Below are positions 57,461-64,000 of a DNA stretch of 64,000 bases, in pieces. Within the stretch, counting starts at the first letter, position 1. Every line of letters begins with the position of its first letter. Where the stretch lies: NCBI GenBank assembly GCA_907163375.1, contig CAJQUW010007504.1, positions 124,001-188,000 of the forward strand, written 5' to 3'. The notes under the pieces are model-generated. The model was not told the DNA's origin. It saw nothing but the letters and a program-made list of their open reading frames with translations, and searched no databases. Both the position numbers and the translations under genes were made by a program. The DNA is from Prostheceraeus crozeri. Lineage: Eukaryota; Platyhelminthes; Polycladida; Euryleptidae.

Positions 57461-60435
57461 CGAACTAGCTCCCCCCCCCCAATCTTTCTTATTACCAATC
57501 GCTAAAGTACACAAGCACCATGCAAGGAAAAAATCTGCAGTCGGTTTGAGAGAACAAAGACATGCCCTCGATAATTGTTTTGTTTTGAACTTTCGTTCAC
57601 CTTGCATGTTGTGTGTGTACTTGAGCGCTAATGAGAAAGAGTATTGAAGTTTGACAAAGAGCCGTTGAACTTATTTGAATTGAACCTACATATTCGTACT
57701 CCTTGCATCTCAAAGATTCTTAAGATACCAAACATAAACATTTTTGATGAAAAAGTGAGAATATGGCATTTTCAGCCAAAAGAGTGACAATTTTACTATG
57801 TCACTATTTTCTCATTGTTCACCGATTTCGATTACCAACGTTTCAAAAGAAAGCTCAGAAAATATTGGTGCTCCTTGTGCGTGATTCATTATCATACTCA
57901 CATGCTTTTATTGAAAACCTATGATTTGTGAATTGAGCAGTTTTCACAATTTGACCACTGCTCAGCAAATGCAATAGTGGATACAAATTTATGCTAGCTC
58001 ATTCGGAAGCTGAGGATGTAAGCTCTCCAATGATGTATGGCACATTGTTGTGCGACTCGATTGGTTGGCGCTAGAATCGATTGAATTTCGACATGATAGA
58101 AGTGGTCCGTTTTTGTATCAGCTCTTTTCCTATACTGCCATTATTAAACTAATTAAATTATCAAACCAGGATTTCATTAGCAGTAGAATCAATTTTGATA
58201 TCTATTGATTGCATTTTAATCTGAAGGGCTTCAATGCTAACTGATAGAATATCCAGTCCTGAGAATTGATGGTGTACTTGCAGATATCGGAATGTAACGA
58301 TTATTAACAACCTAACTAATTATCATTCTCGGCCCGTAAGTAAGAAGCGGTTGAAGGGTGCATGATTGCTAGCATTAAAGGGCAAACTGATTGATGCGTC
58401 TGTCATGTGAATTTAAACAAAGATATATTTATCTTTCATCAAGAATGGAACAGTGTAAAAGTTATCCAAATAAAATGCTCTTCAAATTATTCTATAAAAG
58501 TTGAGCATCAGAAAGTGATCTATCTCAATCTAATTTTTTTTAACCATAAACATAAAATGTATTATAAATGAAAAAAATATTTTACAGGTTATTTGATACA
58601 ACGCGGTCATGTAATGCTGCCAGTGTCTCGAGAGCATCGGGGTAGGGATAGTCAAAATGAAATAGAACCCGGAGGTCTCTGTTTCAGGCGAGTGCGGTCG
58701 AGGAATCGCGGGTGTTGGTGTCTTAGATTAACTTATTAGTTGTCATTCTCTTTTGATATTCAATATATTTACGACCTTCTTACATACTAATTTGTAAGCG
58801 GCAATACTGTTTCGGAACTTTCTGCTTTTCCTGATGCTCTGGTTTTTTCATGATTCTATATCTATATTTCGATTTTTTGGCTATTTTTACGTACCTTTAT
58901 GATTTCTGTTTTCATCTGGACCATCACCTAGAGACGCACGTGTAAGCATGATGAGAGTCACTTGCAAGTATTGGAAAAATTAAGTAAAATAGGCAATTTC
59001 AAATTGTATAGCACTACCAGAAGTTTCCCAGTACTTTATAGTATTCGAATTGAATTTGATAAATGTGAACATTCATTATAAAAGGTAGCGACCCAAGATT
59101 TTGACGTTTTAAGTAACTGTCACAGGACAAGAGCGAGAATGACTTCTTCGGATACAAATTTTTTTGGTATTTTACAGACGTTTCGCTTAGACAAGTTTGT
59201 TCACGTGTGAATATTGGACACAAGTTGTTTCTTGTCTTGCATTTTATCTTATTACCATCTTACTTTTCAAACTTTGTGAGTATTATGAAGTTTATTGTAT
59301 TTGATGAATTATTTTCCCTAGTTTTGATCCCTAGTATGCAAATCCTTTGCATACTTGTTATTCATAAGAGACTTAGGCAAATAACATGCAATAAGCTCTA
59401 ATGATTTTTTGCGGACTTCTTGATTTGGTGATAACTAATGGCGTAGTAATGAATTCAGAAAGATGTCCAAAAGCTTCGCATACTGCTAACGTCAACTAAA
59501 TGTTCGGAAACTTGATGAAAGTTGTGAGACATGTGGATGATACCACACATTTCATACTGCCCATCAGTGTAACAAACAAAACATTACACTTATAAGTACG
59601 TGAAGCTATGCCGTGCTATGTTTCCTATGATATTGATTTCTTGGAACGAAAATGAGGAACCGAAATAATATCTCGATGCATAGTTTGTACCGACAACAAC
59701 CACTTTTTAGTGCACGGATTATGATGCGAAGAACAGAAATATCATGCTGGAAATGTGAGTAATGCCATACATGCTTTCCATCAGTGTGGCAAGCAGAGGA
59801 AAAGTGTTTCTTCGACTGTCTCGATTCCGGCTTTCTAGTGTAATCTTGATCTAATGTAAGAGCATAATTATTCAAAAGAAGCAAGTTATGACATAATGCA
59901 GAGTAAGTACTCCCATTTTGCGAAGAGCAGCAGCCCCCCCCCCCAATTTCTATATTCGTGTTAGCTTGATCATTCGAGGCAGTCCATCGAATGAAGTGGG
60001 ACCTTCTAAGTGATTGCTTGTGTACAAACTGGTATTGTGCCAATCTTTCTACAACCACACACGTAGATAGCATAACTGCTTATGACACGAGACACTTTCT
60101 GTACTATGGATCTTTCGCATGATCAAAAAAACATTCACCAAATGTGTATTTCCCTTAACATCCTTGATATCCTATGCGAACACGACATTATCAGCTGTAC
60201 TGACCAAAGCAGTGCTGTAGCTTGACGATTCAGGACATCTCGCTTTTTCTTCGTCACGTTCCCTGCCTCATAGAGCTGCGGTAGTGGTACCATTAGACTC
60301 AGCGTGGTCCATTCTACCTTGGGGGACCACAAACAAGTTTGGCTTGGAAAAATAACTTGTAAAATTTTACGAATGCAACCCTGTGTTACTACATGTTTCT
60401 GCATCTTTTAGATGAAACTTTGAACTTTTTTTCAG
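57461..60435 (+). other. Galpha intron, ordinary stretch
   Basis: No gene recognised. Poly-C runs occur at about 57472-57480 and 59935-59944. The minus ORF at 59606-60073 (155 codons) has no motif I can assign. Ends with the acceptor 'gaactttttttcag' (60422-60435). Confidence 0.45.
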
Positions 60436-60503
60436 ATAATTCAGGAACTGCTGCAGAAATGAAGCTGATGCGTGCCAAATACTTCATCGAATCATTATTC
60501 CTT
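60436..60503 (+). CDS. GNAS: G protein alpha-s-like subunit, exon e
   Basis: A 68-base exon. With one base from exon d it encodes 'DNSGTAAEMKLMRAKYFIES' then 'LFL', and the donor is GTAAGTAG. 'RAKYFI...F' corresponds to the 'RAKYFIRDEFL' segment of Gs before the final beta strand. The next exon should carry the TCAT/TCAV-type guanine contact and the receptor-contacting C-terminus. I did not find it before 64000, so the gene continues beyond the window. Confidence 0.92.
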
Positions 60504-62398
60504 GTAAGTAGTCGAAAGTGAAATAGCGTATAGTGAACGAGAAATATTTGTAACTAGAGAGCAACTTTCGATCCTCCTTCATTAGCGAAATCTAGACATG
60601 TATTCTCTGTTGATTCAGGAAGAACATATTTCATGTGATTGTGTGGAAATGATAATAGTTTGGATTATTTTAAATCATTTATTTTATCTTGACGATATAT
60701 TTATCGACCATGGCCACTTCGCCGGTCGAATAAAGAAGTCGACAAGACGGATGATATTTTTAATTTCAAGTTTCATAAGTGGGCGACAGAAAAATGAGCA
60801 TATAAAACTTGTTAAAATGCTAAATATAAGAAGCAGCTGTTGTCTATACACAGTGAGTCAAAAAACTAGACATTGCATAAATATGCCTTAGTTTCATTGC
60901 GTTAATATGAATATGAAAACAGTGCATTTTCTTAAACTACAAGTCTTTCTGGATGCTTTGATACTAAGCATGTCATACTTCATTTTATGTGTCATCCCAC
61001 AGGATTAAATTGACTAGCGATTGGTGAAACTGTTTCTGCGTCAAGGCGTCAGAACTTGATGGATTTCGCATCATGCTTAAAACACAAGCTCTTTGAAACA
61101 TCTCTTTATTAATTAACACACTTAAAGATGAGCAAAGACGAAGTAAGAAACACAGTTTCTTGAACTTCGACATGGAGACCATTTCTTAGGAGGCAAGTGT
61201 GAGTCCCTCGCCTCATTTCAACAAAGGACATCGAATGATCTGTCTGTTTCGTCGAAGAATGTCCACCTTATTAAGAATTCTTTGTTGAAGCACACCGAGA
61301 CTCGTGTTGTTGGTGTTTTGAATACTTGCAGCGTTGCTACTGCTGCGCGGATGAGGGGGTTGAGCTGCGCGTGCGCGGAGATCTTGTAAAATATCATGAT
61401 TCTGCGCGGATGAGAGATCTGAGAAAAATGAACTTGGTTTTTGTAGTTGTAAACAGCTCGAAATCAGGTTTTCACTACAACTCGGTTCACTTTTTTCAAA
61501 TTACAGACTTACAGTGTGTGTAACCTAAATGCTCACATACATTTATTTTCAATAAAGGTGTAGTCTCAGTCTCACTGCATAAATCTAGGGCGTACTGGAC
61601 TACATAATCACTTTCATTTCAGGAGCGAAGCTATCAATTGCTTGTTGATAGCTGACGTCAAGAATGTTCGTTAAGGAGTAGAGATACCCAGGCCAGCATA
61701 AACCTTTTGAAATCTGTACTGGACGGGGGATGAGGGATAACAGACATCCCACACGTGGATAGGTCGCTAGCTTGGCAGTTTTTTGTTTTTTCAAATTTTC
61801 TCTAATCATCCTACGGTGTGAGTTTCCGTATCTTGGCTGTCTTCACAGCACCTATTCCTGAATGTCTTTTCTTGTATTCCTAATGTATTTTCTTACAAAT
61901 ACGGGCCGGCATGTTGTCTTGTTTAACTGATGAGTAGAAATGCGAGATGTAGGCCTATGTCATGTATGATGCCTTTAAACTACCTGTTCAAGATTTCAAT
62001 ATATTGATTTTTACAACAATTATTATTTTTTCATCCTTTCATGTAGCATGGCCAATATGCATTGATTATGTAGCTACGTTGTGTTTACTATGTCTTCTGA
62101 AAAAAGACCTAGTCTGATAGAGGCCTAACTCTAACGATGGGCCTGTTTGTATATGAGACTCAAACGCAAATATGTAAATGACTGTGATTTAGTGAAGTCA
62201 TAGGCCCTACATCACAATTTTATTTTATTGATGCGATTGATTTCTAGCAGCTCATCAATGAGCGTTAATTACCAGATATTAATGCGTCTACTATGTACAT
62301 GTTTCACAAAACTGATTTCATATTCTAATTGCATATGTTCTATTAAAATTAGCATATTCCTATATACCGTATACTCAAACTATGTCCAACAGGTATGT
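60504..62398 (+). other. Galpha intron / spacer before the right-edge hAT gene
   Basis: No exon recognised. ACAGTGAGTCAAAAAACTAG at 60851-60870 resembles a mariner terminal repeat but no partner end was found. 'TAGGCC'-type hexamers at 61952, 62120 and 62202 might be subterminal sites of the hAT element that follows; its terminal repeat was not identified. Confidence 0.4.
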
Positions 62399-64000
62399 AT
62401 GGCTCCACCGAAAGTAAGTCGCTGCACAGTGTTTGTTGCCAATTGGCTATCAGAAAAGGACTACGCTGGAGAACTAATGAGTACATGGGCAGAAAAATCT
62501 AAGACAAGTGACGAAAAAGTGTATTGCAAAATCTGTCGTGAAACAATAAATGTCAAAAGTGGAGGTCTTACAAGAATGAAAGAACATGGAAACACCGAAA
62601 AACATAAGCGAAATGCTGCAGACATCCGGCAATCCCGACCGCTGAAGGATTTCTTCGTTCAAAAAACTCCTGCAGTTGATATATCGGATGACATGTGTGA
62701 CAGTGAAATTCGTTGGTGTCTACTTGCGGCCGAACATGACTTGTCATACCGATTCAGTGATTCTGCTTGTGACACTTTGAAAAAGATGTTTCCTGATAGC
62801 AAAATTGCCGAGAAAATGCAATGCAAAAGGATGAAGACCATGTACGTGACTGCATTCAGCATTGGGGCATGGATCAAAGATGATGTAATAAGTCTTCGGT
62901 TGAGAAGTGCTCCTTTCTGCCTGATGATAGATGAAGGATCTATCAGATATACAAGAAATGGCTGGTCATTCTTGTAAGGTACATATCGGATGGGCAACCG
63001 CGCACTGATTTCCTGGTTATGGAAGAGCTGTCCACAGCAGCAGCGCAAGACCTCGCGAACGTAATAAAATCACAATTGAGGTCCAGGAATATTCCCTTGG
63101 AAAATTGTCTTCGTGTTGTGTCGGACAGTGCAAATGTAATGTGTGGGGAAAAAGGCGGTGTTATCGCAAAGCTAAAGGGAAAGGTCCCCAACATTCTGGA
63201 TATCGGAGGATGCTGTTTGCACCATGTGCAGAATTCTGCGTGCAAGGCTGTGGAAAAACTTGATATATCCCACATAGAAGAATTCCTCGAAGACTTGTTC
63301 CTTTATTTGAGGAACTCGAAATCCGCGAAGGCTTTCGAAGAGTTCCAAAAGCTGCTGGATATGGAACCTCTGAAATTTTTGCGGCATATTTCATCCAGAT
63401 GGCTACAAATCTATGATGTTGTTTCTCGACTCCTGCAATTGTATGATGCTCTGAAATCATTTTTTGCCCGCAAGCGAAAAGAGGAGAAAGAGAGTTCAGG
63501 ACATCGTGATCACATTGAATTCCCATGATACAATCATTTATCTTCATTTCCTCCTGTTCGCATTCCAGCCGTTGAAGGAATTTGAAATTCTGTTCCGGAA
63601 ATCGGACTCAGTCATCCATCTTCTGTATGGAAGGATCATTGATTTGATATCCCATGCTTTGTCATGCTTCGTAAAGCAACAACACGTCGATGATCTGAAA
63701 GATCTGAAACAGATCGATGATATTCCACGAAAGAAACAGCTGCCTGATCACGAGCTTTTGATTGGTCGAAACACAAGACAGAAATTAAGAAACGATCACT
63801 TGACAGCCACACAAGTTGCGTTGTTCTATGAACGTGTTCGAAGCTTTTTCGGTGAATTGGTTAAGGCATCCGTTCATTATCTGCCATTTACTCGACGCCT
63901 GATCCGAGCCGTTCAATTCATTGACCCTTCTAGAAAGAATGGCGTGAGTGAGGAGGACATCGTATACGCAGCAAGGAAACTTGGCGTCTCCTGTGATTCT
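62399..64000 (+). pseudogene. hAT-superfamily transposase with BED-like finger, frameshifted, cut by window end
   Basis: Start chosen at 'MAPPKVSRCTVFVANWLSEK' (ATG 62399-62401), since upstream codons are low-complexity and not family-like. A BED-type zinc finger, 'VYCKICRETINVKSGGLTRM' followed by 'KEHGNTEKH' (62518-62604), binds DNA. Then comes the RNase H-like fold: first catalytic Asp in 'FCLMIDEGS' (about 62915-62940), a frameshift near 62970, second Asp in 'CLRVVSDSANVMCGEKGGV' (about 63107-63160), the conserved 'GGCCLHHVQNSA' and 'HISSRWLQIYDVVSRLLQLY' (about 63385-63445), and a second frameshift near 63490-63528. The third frame is open to the edge ('SVHYLPFTRRLIRAVQFIDP'). Only two breaks in 530 codons indicate a young copy. 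The C-terminal dimerisation region lies beyond 64000; a relic of that region from the same type of enzyme is at 18400-19308. Confidence 0.85.

Noticed and set aside
57470-57482. Poly-C runs here and at 59935-59944
   Set aside because: Simple homopolymers; no structure around them.
60851-60870. ACAGTGAGTCAAAAAACTAG as a mariner terminal repeat
   Set aside because: No inverted partner and no transposase nearby; noted only as a possible solo end.
60985-61400. Minus-strand frames here examined for a mariner or other transposase
   Set aside because: Translations in all three frames gave no catalytic or HTH motif.
61610-61670. Acceptor-like CTTTCATTTCAG followed by GAGCGAAGC as the last Galpha exon
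   Set aside because: The translation hits a stop after about ten codons and lacks the Galpha C-terminal motifs.

Overview
The window is animal (metazoan) nuclear DNA. It is AT-rich and intron-dominated, with spliced exons bounded by GT/AG sites with pyrimidine tracts, and it is crowded with animal-type transposons (Tc1/mariner, hAT, CR1-like and RTE-like LINEs, MITEs, foldback DNA). The mixture resembles an aquatic invertebrate, but nothing here fixes the phylum. There are no operons, CRISPR arrays, rRNA genes or bacterial features.

The only host gene I can support is a heterotrimeric G-protein alpha subunit of the Gs class on the + strand. Five consecutive internal exons are visible (10366-10463, 15161-15215, 44089-44342, 54743-54867, 60436-60503). 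Their splice phases join without a gap, and they encode the end of the helical domain, switch I, switch II (DVGGQ), the NKxD guanine-specificity motif and the following region up to 'AKYFIESLFL'. The 5' exons (P-loop) and the last, receptor-contacting exon were not found and probably lie outside the window. The introns are about 4.7, 28.9, 10.4 and 5.6 kb and hold most of the repeats.

Layout, left to right: a degenerate mariner-like transposon (1-1407); a 2.7-kb hAT-type element with a perfect 8-bp target duplication (2443-5184); a CR1/L2-like reverse transcriptase (RT) relic on the - strand (7551-8540); Galpha exons 1-2 of the visible set, with a hAT-like MITE between them (13581-14240); a hAT transposase C-terminal relic (18400-19308); a PHD-finger/coiled-coil/CCHC retroelement ORF with one in-frame stop (21921-23159); an inverted-repeat family and a small MITE (30.3-33.5 kb); a three-level transposon nest (35653-41840); Galpha exon 3; a LINE 3' end (44910-45745); a 310-bp MITE (50196-50505); a foldback-like composite with a very recent 546-bp tandem duplication (52966-54415); Galpha exon 4; a 3'-truncated LINE with tandem 5' monomers (54940-57460); Galpha exon 5; and a long but frameshifted hAT transposase running off the right edge (62399-64000).

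The nest is the most informative part. An RTE-like LINE (- strand) was hit at a TA by a 1.4-kb Tc1-type transposon (- strand). That transposon was in turn hit, inside its transposase gene, by a 3.5-kb non-LTR retrotransposon (+ strand). The youngest element encodes a PHD-like finger, a reverse transcriptase and a C-terminal CCHC plus restriction-like (PD-D/ExK) endonuclease. Both insertions left intact target duplications (TA and 16 bp), so the order of events can be read directly. All family assignments come from reading motifs; no database search was possible.
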